In this document: one piece after another, positions 8,907 through 17,716 of the stretch
Position numbering within the stretch: the stretch's first letter is position 1
Layout of the letters: each line of letters opens with the position of its first letter
Assembly (NCBI RefSeq): GCF_003609635.1
Contig: NZ_MCIA01000032.1
Span: 1 to 64,000 of the forward strand
Reading direction: 5' to 3'
DNA: 64,000 nucleotides
DNA from: Lacrimispora algidixylanolytica
Lineage (GTDB): Bacteria > Bacillota > Clostridia > Lachnospirales > Lachnospiraceae
Made by a program: the position numbers and the translations under genes
The notes under the pieces: model-generated
The model's input: only the letters and a program-made list of their open reading frames with translations
Databases searched by the model: none
What the model was told of the DNA's origin: nothing

Positions 8907-8945
8907 CGATACAGATGTATCATTAGCTAATATGCATCTGTATTG
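8907..8945 (+). other. Stem-loop between nitroreductase and tetR
   Basis: CGATACAGATG (8907-8917) and CATCTGTATTG (8935-8945) form an 11-pair stem with one G-U. A weaker AAGAGT/ACTCTT hairpin sits at 8849-8869 just after the stop codon. Together they may end the nitroreductase transcript, though neither has a clear T-run. Confidence 0.4.
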
Positions 8946-9031
8946 ATAGGACTGTTTTATATGTGATTAAGAAAAAGTTGCATAACGTAGGCTTGTGAGA
9001 TAACGAAGGGATTTAATTAGGAAAAATATAC

Positions 9032-9060
9032 TTGGTCATCCGTTCTGTTAATGATATGAT
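9032..9060 (+). promoter_or_regulatory. Promoter of the tetR gene
   Basis: TTGGTC (9032-9037) and TATGAT (9055-9060) are 17 bases apart. The block resembles the nitroreductase promoter, with CGTTCT at the same place between the -35 and -10 boxes. This suggests autoregulation by the TetR protein (inference). Confidence 0.5.
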
Positions 9061-9081
9061 GTAAAGGTCGGAGGTGAAGCA

Positions 9082-9666
9082 ATGGGACGAACGAAGGAAT
9101 TTGATGAAGAGGTTGTTCTTCAAAAAGCGATGGAATTGTTTTGGGAGCAGGGATATGAAAAGACTTCTATGAGCGATTTGGTAGAGCATATGGGAATTCA
9201 CCGTAAGAGCTTATACGATACTTTTGGAGACAAGCATTCGTTATATCTAAAGACCATAGATCATTATCGTGAGAATACTTCGGAGAGATTAACATGTGTA
9301 CTATCAGACACTAAGACGGCAGGCGAAGGAGTAAAGGCTATCTTCGACATCATGATCCATGGCAGTAAAGAGTGTCCCTGGGGGTGCTTTATTGTAAATG
9401 CAGCCACTGAGCTTGCGTTGCGGGATCAAGAGGTTGAGGAAAAGACAGACGCGGTATTTAAACAAACTGAGGGACTGATAAAAGAACTTGTTTTAAAAGG
9501 TCAGAAATCTGGTGAATTTACATGCGACCTCAGTGCGGATGCATTGGCAGATATTTTACATGGTACATTACTTGGTGTTCGGGTATATACCAGAACTTCT
9601 GCGAACAAGGAAAAATTAAATCATCTAGCCGATAATTTCATACAGCTATTAAAATGCAAAAATTGA
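9082..9666 (+). CDS. TetR/AcrR-family transcriptional regulator
   Basis: A one-domain repressor of 194 residues. Residues 1-55 form the TetR helix-turn-helix (FDEEVVLQKAMELFWEQGYE, then TSMSDLVEHMGIHRKSLYDTF). The rest is an alpha-helical ligand and dimer domain of the NemR/ComR-like type, with a conserved CPWGCFIVNAATELA patch. Cysteines in that patch could make it sensitive to electrophiles or oxidants, as in NemR; this is inference only. It lies downstream of the ferredoxin-nitroreductase, and the two promoters share sequence, so it most likely controls both genes. The ATG at 9082 has a GGAGGTG site at a good distance. Confidence 0.85.
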   Translation: MGRTKEFDEEVVLQKAMELFWEQGYEKTSMSDLVEHMGIHRKSLYDTFGDKHSLYLKTIDHYRENTSERLTCVLSDTKTAGEGVKAIFDIMIHGSKECPWGCFIVNAATELALRDQEVEEKTDAVFKQTEGLIKELVLKGQKSGEFTCDLSADALADILHGTLLGVRVYTRTSANKEKLNHLADNFIQLLKCKN

Positions 9667-9716
9667 TCCAAATATAAGAACTCCAATGGATAAAAGTCAT
9701 ATCTATAAAAATAAAG

Positions 9717-9748
9717 AACAGAGCCAACTGAATCAGTTTGGCTCTGTT
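9717..9748. terminator. Hairpin after tetR, possibly bidirectional
   Basis: AACAGAGCCAACTG (9717-9730) pairs with CAGTTTGGCTCTGTT (9734-9748) with one bulged base and a 3-base loop. T-rich sequence follows on the minus strand. A second small hairpin, ACGAATGT/ACATTCGT, follows near 9758-9780. Confidence 0.6.
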
Positions 9749-10440
9749 AAGCATTGTACGAATGTGGCTAAACATTCGTTAACACTATACCACACTAAAG
9801 TGAATTTATCAATCAATAAGTTGCATTTTTATACACAATTTCAAATTAAATACAATTCGTAAAAAATAATAACCAAAACAACCAATATAACTGTTATTAC
9901 TCTTGTTTATATACACAGTATTTGCAAGAAACCCTGATTTTACAGTACTTAATGGGGAGAAGCCTTGCCCTATATAGATTAGAAGCAGAAGAAAGTAAGA
10001 ATCAGAATTTAGATATGTGAGAACAGTTACGAGGATTGTTGGTTTGATTCCTTCTTCATAAAAAACAGAGATAAAGGTTATCTCTCAAATATTTCAATAG
10101 ACATGATGAAAAATCATGTCTATTTTTATGCAATAATTTAACTTGATATAGTTTAAGTGTTTGGTAATAGTTAGTTTAATTTTTATTAGTTTTTTCTTTT
10201 ATAATAATCCTTATTTTATAGGAATAGAACGATTTAAAACAAGTAGCATAATATATTGAGTCACTAAACTTTGGTTCAGGAGGTAAGTGGGAGCGTAAGT
10301 TGTCTCAGGTGCATAAAATAGTAATGGGAGGTGATAAAATAACATTTGAAAAGGCAAATATTGATCGGTAAATGATGTAAGGGTGTATAGGAGTAGAAAA
10401 GAAAATAAATGAAATAAAGGAAATAAGGGAGAGAGTTTTT
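9749..10440. other. Long intergenic region with a stand-alone terminator
   Basis: About 690 bases without a protein gene that I can support. It is AT-rich. It holds a perfect hairpin ATAGACATGAT/ATCATGTCTAT (10097-10123) followed by TTTTT, and just before it AGAGATAA/TTATCTCT (near 10068-10086). A terminator this far from any ORF suggests an untranslated transcript in 9880-10127 (inference). I could not match it to a known riboswitch. The GH62 promoter should lie between 10130 and 10430. Confidence 0.4.
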
Positions 10441-11355
10441 ATGAAAAAGTTAATGAGTGCAACAGCAATTACAAACCCCACATGGTATGTGGATGAGAGA
10501 GTTATTTTTCATGGGCAAGCAAAACCTTATGATTATTATGGTGCAAAAGATCCTACCATCGTATATTATGGGGGCAAATACCATGTGTTTTATACAGGAG
10601 CCAATCAAGGCGGCGGCTGGCAGATGCTTTATACGTCAGCATCCACAATCTCAGGTCTTAAGAACTCTGCGAGAACCTATATGAGCTCCATTGGGGAAAG
10701 TTATTTTTGTGCACCTCAGGTATTTTATTTTGAGCCTAAAAAATTATGGTATCTGATTTACCAAGACGGAACACATGGCGCAGCATATTCCACAACTACC
10801 AATATAGCAGACCCTAAATCCTGGTCAGGGCCAAAGTCCCTTGGTATGTCAGGAAATATGGGCTGGGATTACTATGTTATTTGTGACGATTCCTTTGCTT
10901 ATATGTATAATACGCCAAGTGATGGTTCTGGAAGATTATTTGTAAGAAAAACATCACTTTCTAATTTCCCCACAGGCTGGGGTTCTCCATCCGTAGCATT
11001 ATCGGATACGTTTGAAGGTGCAAACGTTTATAAATCTTTGGCAGATGGTCAGTATTATTTGACAATTGAAGATCAAAAGGATGGACGTTATTATGAGTTA
11101 TGGACATCAAGAAATGCCGGTGGCCCATGGAATAAGCTATCTGAGAAATGGGCGTGGAGAGGCAATTTAAGCTATAAAGCCGACAAATGGACGACTAACG
11201 TATCTCACGGTGAAATTATTCGTGCTGGCTACAATCAGAAGTTGGAAATAAATAATATAGACAGGGTTGAGTTCCTGATTCAGGGTACGAACAGCCTATC
11301 AGGGCCTTATCAGCAGATTATTTGGGATCTGGGAGTTATAAGAAATTATAAGTAA
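10441..11355 (+). CDS. GH62 alpha-L-arabinofuranosidase
   Basis: A five-bladed beta-propeller glycosidase that would release arabinofuranose side chains from arabinoxylan or arabinan. Family GH62 blocks are clear: KDPTIVYYGGKYHVFYTG (catalytic base Asp), YFCAPQVFYFEPKKLWYLIY, YYVICDDSFAYMY, LSNFPTGWG, FEGANVYKSLADGQYYL (catalytic acid Glu), NAGGPWNKL and VSHGEIIRAG. At 304 residues it is a bare catalytic domain with no binding module. No signal peptide is visible: MKKLMSATAITNPTWY lacks a hydrophobic stretch. This is unusual for an enzyme acting on polymers; it may work on imported oligosaccharides. A GH127 gene follows on the same strand after a terminator, so the pair probably shares a pathway. 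Confidence 0.88.
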   Translation: MKKLMSATAITNPTWYVDERVIFHGQAKPYDYYGAKDPTIVYYGGKYHVFYTGANQGGGWQMLYTSASTISGLKNSARTYMSSIGESYFCAPQVFYFEPKKLWYLIYQDGTHGAAYSTTTNIADPKSWSGPKSLGMSGNMGWDYYVICDDSFAYMYNTPSDGSGRLFVRKTSLSNFPTGWGSPSVALSDTFEGANVYKSLADGQYYLTIEDQKDGRYYELWTSRNAGGPWNKLSEKWAWRGNLSYKADKWTTNVSHGEIIRAGYNQKLEINNIDRVEFLIQGTNSLSGPYQQIIWDLGVIRNYK

Positions 11356-11451
11356 TTATAAGTAATGATAAGAATGAAGATATTCCTGCCGTCTATACCA
11401 TAGTATTTGATTGATATGGTACAGGCCTATAGAAGATCCGGCCTGTGTTAC

Positions 11452-11482
11452 AAACACCCGGCGATAAAATGCCGGGTGTTTT
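11452..11482 (+). terminator. Terminator between the GH62 and GH127 genes
   Basis: AAACACCCGGC (11452-11462) and GCCGGGTGTTT (11471-11481) pair perfectly around 8 bases, with TTTT overlapping the end. It implies at least partly separate transcripts. Confidence 0.75.
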
Positions 11483-11531
11483 GAGGTTAGATCGGAATCA
11501 TTCATGTCTGTTTTCATAGGGGGAAATAATT

Positions 11532-14180
11532 TTGTTAGAAGAGAGAATGAGTTCATTATCAACAGAAGTTTTAACCATGAAAGAGTTTGATATGGAACAG
11601 GTAAGGGTTACAGATGAATATTACGTAGCGATACTTGAAAAGGATTTGAATTACCTTCTATCTCTGGAGGCGGATCGGCTATTGGCTGGCTTTAGGGCAG
11701 TATCCGAAGGAAAAGATCCCAAAAACGCATCAGGTCTAAACTTATACGGTGGGTGGGAAGGCAGCTGGAGTCTGTTAAGAGGCCATACCTTAGGGCATTA
11801 TCTCACCGCAATGGCACAAGCCTATAAACAAACCAAACGCAGTCATCCAAATCAAAATCTCCAGATAAACCAAACGCTGGGTTATGTTGTGGGACAATTA
11901 AAAAGTTTTCAGAATAAAAGTAAGAATGGTTATTTATTCGCCTCTCCTGAGGTTCATTTTGACATAATTGAAGGGAAAGCTACAGGTGATAACTGGGTTC
12001 CTTGGTATACCATGCACAAGATTATCTCAGGCCTAGTAGATGTATACAAATACACCGGGAATTCAGATGCTTTACTGGTGGCGGGCAGGTTAGGAGACTG
12101 GGCATACAACAGAACCTCCGCCTGGGACAGCTCCCTACAAAAGAAAGTGCTGAGTGTTGAATATGGAGGAATGAATGATTGTTTATATGAACTTTATAAG
12201 AATACCAGAAACATCAGACACTTGGCAGCAGCTCATAAGTTTGACGAAGACTCCTTATTTACTGCCATAGGAAATGGTAGCAATGTGTTAGAAAACCTCC
12301 ATGCAAATACTCAAATTCCTAAGTTTGTGGGTGCATTAAATAGGTACCGCACGTTGGGCGAAGCTGAAAGCTTTTATTTAAATGCGGCAAAGCAGTTTTT
12401 TTATATGGTATTAAGGGACCATACCTATATCACGGGTGGAAACAGTGAAAATGAACGTTTCCGAACCCCTGGTAAGTTGGATTCCACAAGAAATAATATA
12501 AACAATGAATCTTGTAATTCCTATAACATGTTAAAGCTGGCCAGAGAATTGTTTAAAATCACTGGTGACATTCAATATGCGGATTATTATGAAAATGCAT
12601 ATATCAATGAAATTATTTCAGGAATTAATCCGGAAACAGGAATGACAACCTACTTTAAACCAATGGGAACCGGATATTTCAAACTGTTTGGAACAGAAAC
12701 CAATTCATTTTGGTGCTGCACAGGCAGTGGAATGGAGAACTATACAAAACTAAATGACAGTATCTATTTTAATAATGGCAATGATTTGTACGTCAATATG
12801 TATGTGAGTTCTGAATTAAATTGGGCAGAAAAAGGCTTTGCTTTAACCCAGTCTACCAATATCCCGTTGTCTGGAAACGTGGTTTTTACGGTTGGTATGG
12901 CACCTGTGTCAGCAATTAATATCAAATTTAGAGCCCCCTATTGGATTGCAGCAGGTCAGAATGTTTCAATTACGATTAATAATATAGCGTTTTATCCAGT
13001 AAAAAAGAATGGGTATCTTGAGGTAAACAGAGTCTTTAAAGCTGGCGATAAAATAGAACTTAATTTTCCTATGGAAGTCAAGGCAGAAAGACTTCCTGAT
13101 AATCCAAATGCAGTTGCATTTAAGTATGGACCAGTGGTTTTAAGCGCTGGACTTGGAACGGAGAAGATGGTTTCAGCCGGACATTTGGCTTCTGCAAAAG
13201 CGACCATACCTCAAGGCGTTCTCATTAAGGATTACATTCTAATTAAAGAGAAGTCCGTAGATGCATGGATTGCCAATATCAAAAATAATCTGGTACAAAA
13301 ACCAGGAAAACTCGAGTTTACGCTAAAAAATACGGATGAAGATAACCGTTTGAAATTCACACCTCATTATCGGAGATATACGGATCGATATGGCATCTAT
13401 TTTAATTTGTCAGCCATTGATTCTCCAGAGTTTCAAGAAGGGATTAAAAATAGCAAAAATGCAGCAAAAAAGGTGGAAGCCACCATTGATGAAATACAGA
13501 TAACCAACGATCAACACGAGCTTGTCCACAATTTACAGGGAAACTCCTCTGGTGGTTCTTTTGGCGGATATAATTACCGTCATGTTCATGGAAAAGCCGA
13601 CGGGCAAGGCTGGTTTAGTTATGACTTGAACATCAATCCAACTGCGACCAACTATATCAGTACAAAGTACTATAGTGGTGATGCTGGAAGAACCTTTAAC
13701 GTTCATGTAGACAATCGCTTACTTGTGGAAGAAACCATTCAGGCGAAAAATCCTACTGGATTTTACGAAGTCCGCTATAAGATTCCAAAGGATTGGCTTG
13801 ATGGGAAATCAAAAATTACAGTTAAATATTCAAATCGGGGTAATAGTTATGTAGGTGGAGTCTTTGATACTCTTTCTATCCTTAAGGACTACAGCAGCAA
13901 TGCCCGTTTAAAAAGCATCATTGTAAGTGGAAAAGAAGCAAGTGTAACAGATAACTCCTATGGTGGTTATGTGGAACGAGAAGAAGACTATGGGGATATA
14001 AAGATTACACCAGAACAAAATAATGCACTAGTCTATGTAAATAACATCTTAATTGATGATAAGGCGATCAGAAGGTTGATTCTGACGTCGGATATAGAAA
14101 CATTAAATATTAAAGTGGTTGCAGAAGATGGCACAACAAAGGCTTATACCCTAACCATAACAAAGGCCGTCAGGGATTAA
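11532..14180 (+). CDS. GH127-type beta-L-arabinofuranosidase with C-terminal extension
   Basis: Releases beta-L-arabinofuranose, complementing the GH62 enzyme upstream. The catalytic alpha/alpha barrel (residues about 15-590) shows the family's zinc-cysteine site: NNESCNSYNM and FWCCTGSGMEN correspond to the Glu/Cys and Cys-Cys ligands of GH127/GH146 enzymes, one cysteine being the nucleophile. Residues about 600-790 form an additional beta-sandwich region, and the last ~90 residues look like a cadherin-like domain (ARLKSIIVSGKEA). At 882 residues it is longer than simple GH127 enzymes. No signal peptide is seen. The TTG start is chosen for the AGGGGG site 8 bases upstream; ATG 11547 is an alternative. 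Confidence 0.85.
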   Translation: MLEERMSSLSTEVLTMKEFDMEQVRVTDEYYVAILEKDLNYLLSLEADRLLAGFRAVSEGKDPKNASGLNLYGGWEGSWSLLRGHTLGHYLTAMAQAYKQTKRSHPNQNLQINQTLGYVVGQLKSFQNKSKNGYLFASPEVHFDIIEGKATGDNWVPWYTMHKIISGLVDVYKYTGNSDALLVAGRLGDWAYNRTSAWDSSLQKKVLSVEYGGMNDCLYELYKNTRNIRHLAAAHKFDEDSLFTAIGNGSNVLENLHANTQIPKFVGALNRYRTLGEAESFYLNAAKQFFYMVLRDHTYITGGNSENERFRTPGKLDSTRNNINNESCNSYNMLKLARELFKITGDIQYADYYENAYINEIISGINPETGMTTYFKPMGTGYFKLFGTETNSFWCCTGSGMENYTKLNDSIYFNNGNDLYVNMYVSSELNWAEKGFALTQSTNIPLSGNVVFTVGMAPVSAINIKFRAPYWIAAGQNVSITINNIAFYPVKKNGYLEVNRVFKAGDKIELNFPMEVKAERLPDNPNAVAFKYGPVVLSAGLGTEKMVSAGHLASAKATIPQGVLIKDYILIKEKSVDAWIANIKNNLVQKPGKLEFTLKNTDEDNRLKFTPHYRRYTDRYGIYFNLSAIDSPEFQEGIKNSKNAAKKVEATIDEIQITNDQHELVHNLQGNSSGGSFGGYNYRHVHGKADGQGWFSYDLNINPTATNYISTKYYSGDAGRTFNVHVDNRLLVEETIQAKNPTGFYEVRYKIPKDWLDGKSKITVKYSNRGNSYVGGVFDTLSILKDYSSNARLKSIIVSGKEASVTDNSYGGYVEREEDYGDIKITPEQNNALVYVNNILIDDKAIRRLILTSDIETLNIKVVAEDGTTKAYTLTITKAVRD

Positions 14181-14204
14181 GTAAGGAAACTAATTTGAAT
14201 TAGC

Positions 14205-14243
14205 AAAAAGCAAGTTAAATGATTCATTTGGCTTGCTTTTTAC
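14205..14243 (+). terminator. Terminator after the GH127 gene
   Basis: AAAAAGCAAGTTAAATGA pairs with TCATTTGGCTTGCTTTTT with two G-U pairs and almost no loop. Confidence 0.8.
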
Positions 14244-14340
14244 TTTACAGATACCATATTATTCATTATACTTTTATTAGAGAGATCGAGTGTGTTTTAT
14301 AACATAATTGCAGTCATCTGTAGGTGAAAGGAGGAAGAAC

Positions 14341-14613
14341 ATGGAAATAGTAACGGTAACCGTAAATGATCCACTAGGACTGCATGCAAGGCCGTCAAGT
14401 TTATTAACAAAGTTGGTAAAGGCGTTTAACTGTCACATCACAGTATATAAAAATGAGGATAGCTCCAGGAAATGTGATGTGAAAAATGTCCTCTCCGTGA
14501 TGGATTTAAATGCGTTATTTGATGATAAATTGACTTTTGAGGCAAGTGGGGACGATGAGAGGAAAGCAATCGCAGCCATTGAAACGTTTGCTAATAGCGG
14601 TTTTGAGAATTAG
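14341..14613 (+). CDS. HPr-like phosphocarrier protein lacking the Ser46 site
   Basis: A 90-residue HPr-fold protein. DPLGLHARPSS places the phosphorylatable histidine at position 15 exactly as in HPr, so phosphotransfer is plausible. At the regulatory serine site (KSIMGVM in Bacillus HPr) it has KNVLSVM, with Asn49 in place of Ser46 and a 3-residue insertion earlier. HPr-kinase control and CcpA co-repression would therefore be lost (inference). The ATG at 14341 has a near-perfect AAAGGAGG site; the longer reading from 14308 is unlikely. It forms an operon with the MBL-fold hydrolase 11 bases downstream. It is probably a secondary or dedicated HPr rather than the main ptsH product. Confidence 0.85.
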   Translation: MEIVTVTVNDPLGLHARPSSLLTKLVKAFNCHITVYKNEDSSRKCDVKNVLSVMDLNALFDDKLTFEASGDDERKAIAAIETFANSGFEN

Positions 14614-14624
14614 GAGATAAAGAT

Positions 14625-15335
14625 ATGAAACTTAGAACATTGAAAGAACATATTTTATATACAGAATGTGATTCCAGTAATGACCGGCCAGTTCTTGGTT
14701 ACATTCATGGAAAAGATTTTTCCGTTATGATCGATGCAGGAAATTCAGCAAATCATGTGAGTGAATACAATTCTCTGCTCTTAGAAAAAGGATTGAAGAT
14801 ACCGAAATACTGTATTATTACACATTGGCACTGGGATCATACATTTGGAATGCATGCTTTAAATGCGGAAACCATAGCACATTTTAAGACCAATGAAGAA
14901 TTAGACCGGATGTCATCTTGGGTTTGGGATGATAAAAATATGAAGGAACGTTTAATTTCTGGAGAAGACATTGAATTCGCAGATGAGCATATTCGGGCAG
15001 AGTATTCCGATCTAAATGAAATCAAAGTTGTGCCTGCAGCTCTGACCTTTGATAGCAAGATGGTGATTGATTGTGGCGCAATCACATGTGTATGTATGCA
15101 TCTTGAGTCCGCCCATAGTGATGATTCAGTGGTTGTATATATCCCAGAAGAGAAGGTTATATTTCTTGGTGATATCTATAACGATGATTTTTATCGCAAT
15201 CATTACAGAGATTTGGATAAGACAAGGGAGCTTCACAGAGAATTAAGTGCAATTGATTTTGACATAGCAGTGGTTGGACACAGTGAACCCGTAAGTAAAC
15301 GTGATTTACTTAATTTTTTACAACGATTTTTATAG
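14625..15335 (+). CDS. Metallo-beta-lactamase-fold hydrolase
   Basis: A 236-residue cytoplasmic MBL-fold protein. The metal motif is HWHWDHTFG (HxHxDH), followed by H (HLESAHSDDS), the bridging aspartate in FLGDIYNDD and a final histidine (VVGHSEP). The spacing is that of small MBL hydrolases such as thioesterase or lactonase relatives. The reaction cannot be deduced. It is cotranscribed with the HPr-like gene upstream, an unusual pairing that might link it to sugar-phosphate status. A strong terminator follows. Confidence 0.8.
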   Translation: MKLRTLKEHILYTECDSSNDRPVLGYIHGKDFSVMIDAGNSANHVSEYNSLLLEKGLKIPKYCIITHWHWDHTFGMHALNAETIAHFKTNEELDRMSSWVWDDKNMKERLISGEDIEFADEHIRAEYSDLNEIKVVPAALTFDSKMVIDCGAITCVCMHLESAHSDDSVVVYIPEEKVIFLGDIYNDDFYRNHYRDLDKTRELHRELSAIDFDIAVVGHSEPVSKRDLLNFLQRFL

Positions 15336-15348
15336 AGATAGGAGAGAA

Positions 15349-15386
15349 ACCGCCGCTAACTATTTGATAATAGTGGGCGGTTTTTT
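15349..15386 (+). terminator. Terminator of the HPr-like/MBL operon
   Basis: ACCGCC and GGGCGGT close an interrupted stem that also pairs TAACTATT with AATAG. It is followed by six T. Confidence 0.75.
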
Positions 15387-15594
15387 ATTTAAAAATAGAT
15401 GTTCATTTTTCGTATGCAAATGAATCAATCCTTCTGTATGATATAAAATACAATTAGGATTAATTAAGGCAGCAATTTAATAGACTGATCCATTGATGTA
15501 ACAAGTAAATTAATTTCTGTTAATCGACATACGACAAAAAATGCTATTGTTGATAAGAAAAAAATACGGTTTCTGATAGATAAGAGGTAAAATT

Positions 15595-16658
15595 ATGATA
15601 GAAGAAGAAAAAATAAAAAAGAGATATTACGAAGCATTGGTACGAAAAGATGCAAATTATGACGGTATATTTTTTGCGGCAATCAAGACCACAGGTGTTT
15701 TCTGCCATGCCACTTGCCCTGCAAGAAAACCCAAATATGAGAACTGTCTGTTTTTTGAAGATGCCCAGTCGGCTTTATTGTCCGGTTTTAGACCCTGCAA
15801 ACGCTGTAACCCTCTTTCTTATCCCCATGATCTATCTCCATTAGTAAAAGAGATTGTAACACTGGTGGAGGAGAATCCACAAAAGAGATGGAAGGAAGAA
15901 GACTTCAAGGTCTTAGGCGCTCATCCGGCAACCGCTAGACGGCAATTCAAACAGGCTTATGGCATGACGTTTGTTCAGTATGCAAGGGCTCGTAGAATGG
16001 GACTTGCCCTGCAATCCATACGACTGGGAGAAAAGGTGATTGATGCTCAGTTAAATGCTGGCTATGATTCTGCCAGTGGATTTTATGATGCATTTTCAAA
16101 GATTATGGGAAATCCGCCAATCAAAAAGGGCAGATTCAGCTTCTGTATGCCAAATGGATCAATACAAAGCTTGGTCCTATGCTCAGTATTTCGGATGACA
16201 CGTATCTTTATCTGCTTGAATTTGTTGACCGCCGTGGATTGGAGCGGGAGATTGAACGGTTGAGAAACAAATTAAAGGCAACTATATTACCTGGAGAAAC
16301 TAAGATATCAAAACAGATCGAGGAGGAACTGTCCCTGTATTTTAATAATAAGCTGATTCATTTTCAGACTCCTGTCTTTTTCCTCGGGTCTGATTTTCAA
16401 AAAAAGGTATGGAATGCGTTACAAGAAATTCCGGCAGGAGAGGTTTCCACCTATAAAAAAATAGCATCTCAAATCGGCACTCCTGATGGTGTTAGAGCCG
16501 TAGGCAATGCAAATGGAGCCAATCAGTTGGCTGTTATAATTCCTTGTCACAGAGTGATTCAAACCAGTGGAGATATTGGCGGTTATGGTGGTGGACGAGA
16601 ACGAAAAAAATGGCTTCTGGACCATGAACAGAACTTTCATAAGGAAGAGGAGGTGTAA
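15595..16658 (+). pseudogene. ada: Ada-type alkylation response protein, split by a -1 frameshift
   Basis: Two overlapping frames make one bifunctional Ada protein. The first frame has the Ada zinc/methyl-acceptor domain (FCHATCPARKP, then GFRPCKRCNP) and an AraC-type helix-turn-helix (residues about 85-180). The second has the O6-methylguanine methyltransferase domain with its active-site PCHRVI and GGYGGGRERKKWLL. Near 16123-16130, in AAAAAGGG, a -1 shift would join PIKKG to QIQLLYAKW and continue seamlessly. One lost base, a homopolymer sequencing error or programmed slippage (C AAA AAG) would all give this picture. Without the shift the first product ends after ~180 native residues plus a nonsense tail. 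It converges on the sigma factor gene with 3 bases between the stops. Confidence 0.8.
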
Positions 16659-16661
16659 GGC

Positions 16662-17549
16662 TTACAAAAAATCGACCAGATGTTTGCTGCGTTTTGCCAC
16701 GCGGAGACTGCTTAAGGCCCGAGTTTCGATTTGTCTAATTCGTTCTCTCGTGACTCCGATATGGTTTCCTACTTCTTCCAGAGTATGGGGGTTTTCTCCA
16801 TTGAGTCCAAATCTCATATTGACAACTATCTGCTCTCTCGGTTTTAAAGATGATAGCTGCTTATTAATTTCTTCTTTAAGCATAATATCAATTACACTTT
16901 TTTCGGGAGATAAAATAGTTTTATCTTCAATAAAATCACCCAAGAAGCATGAATTATCATCCATAAGTGGAGTGTCAAGTGAGGCAATTGATGCAGAATC
17001 CAGCAGAAGCTTATCTATTTTTTCTACAGAAAATCCTGTTAATTCAGACACGTCTTGAGTTGTAAAGGATTCTTGCTTATGATCGAGTTGACGCAGAATT
17101 TGATGGATTAGATTTAAGTCATCTCTGTGATGTACAGGTAAACGAATCGCACGGTCCTGGTCTGCGATTCCCCGAGTGATTGCCTGACGAATCCACCAGG
17201 TAGCATAGGTAGAAAAACGATATCCCAGCGAATAATCATACCGTTCCACCGCTTTCATAAGACCGATATTTCCTTCCTGAATTAAGTCAAGCAAGGTTAA
17301 GGATTGTACATATGGTTCATGTTTTTTTGCAATACTGACGACAAGCCTGAGATTAGAGCAAACAAGTCTGTTTTTTGCCTCCCTATTTCCTTGCGCAGAA
17401 AGTTTGGCAAGTTGATATTCTTCTTGTTGAGTCAGCAAAGGGGATTCACCTGCTTGCAATAGATACATTTTTATAGAATCGTCTACATAGGTATCCAGTT
17501 GTTTTGTTTCAATCGTTGCATCTACATTCTTTTGTTCTGCTGCTGGCAT
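16662..17549 (-). CDS. RpoD-family (group 2-like) RNA polymerase sigma factor
   Basis: A 295-residue sigma-70 protein. It lacks region 1.1 but has region 1.2 ([18 protein letters not shown]), the 2.1-2.4 core ([40 protein letters not shown]), region 3 and region 4.2 ([32 protein letters not shown]). It is shorter than a typical housekeeping sigma-A (~370 residues), and its C-terminal end deviates from the LRHPSRSK pattern, so it is likely an accessory RpoD-like factor. It is preceded by GGGAGGG before the ATG, and a 26-bp palindrome lies ~70 bases upstream. The Ctc/L25 gene, often stress-controlled, lies just upstream on the same strand; co-regulation is possible (inference). Confidence 0.87.
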   Translation of the reverse strand: MPAAEQKNVDATIETKQLDTYVDDSIKMYLLQAGESPLLTQQEEYQLAKLSAQGNREAKNRLVCSNLRLVVSIAKKHEPYVQSLTLLDLIQEGNIGLMKAVERYDYSLGYRFSTYATWWIRQAITRGIADQDRAIRLPVHHRDDLNLIHQILRQLDHKQESFTTQDVSELTGFSVEKIDKLLLDSASIASLDTPLMDDNSCFLGDFIEDKTILSPEKSVIDIMLKEEINKQLSSLKPREQIVVNMRFGLNGENPHTLEEVGNHIGVTRERIRQIETRALSSLRVAKRSKHLVDFL

Positions 17550-17616
17550 TTTATCCCTCCCTAAATTTATGGTGTTTCTTGTACATGTTCTAATTAATAG
17601 TAAATCTGGAGTTGTA

Positions 17617-17642
17617 TTTCATATACACCTCTGTATATGAAA
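17617..17642. promoter_or_regulatory. Palindrome upstream of the sigma factor gene
   Basis: TTTCATATAC (17617-17626) and GTATATGAAA (17633-17642) are perfect inverted repeats around ACCTCT. The form suits a dimeric regulator operator in the sigma promoter region. It could also be a transcript hairpin, but it lacks a T-run. Confidence 0.45.
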
Positions 17643-17646
17643 ACAC

Positions 17647-17688
17647 AGAGCCTCTCATGTCTCATGATAAATCGACAATCAAGGCTCT
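17647..17688 (-). terminator. Probable terminator of ctc
   Basis: On the minus strand AGAGCCT and AGGCTCT form a 7-pair stem with a long loop, followed by GTGTTTTC. It is a weak terminator-like element just after the ctc stop. Confidence 0.4.
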
Positions 17689-17716
17689 TATGGAATCCAA
17701 CAAATCTAAATATTCG

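Noticed and set aside
16567-17058. Plus-strand ORF opposite the sigma factor gene
   Set aside because: Its translation is low-complexity and Ser/Ile-rich, typical of an antisense shadow; the sigma gene is certain.
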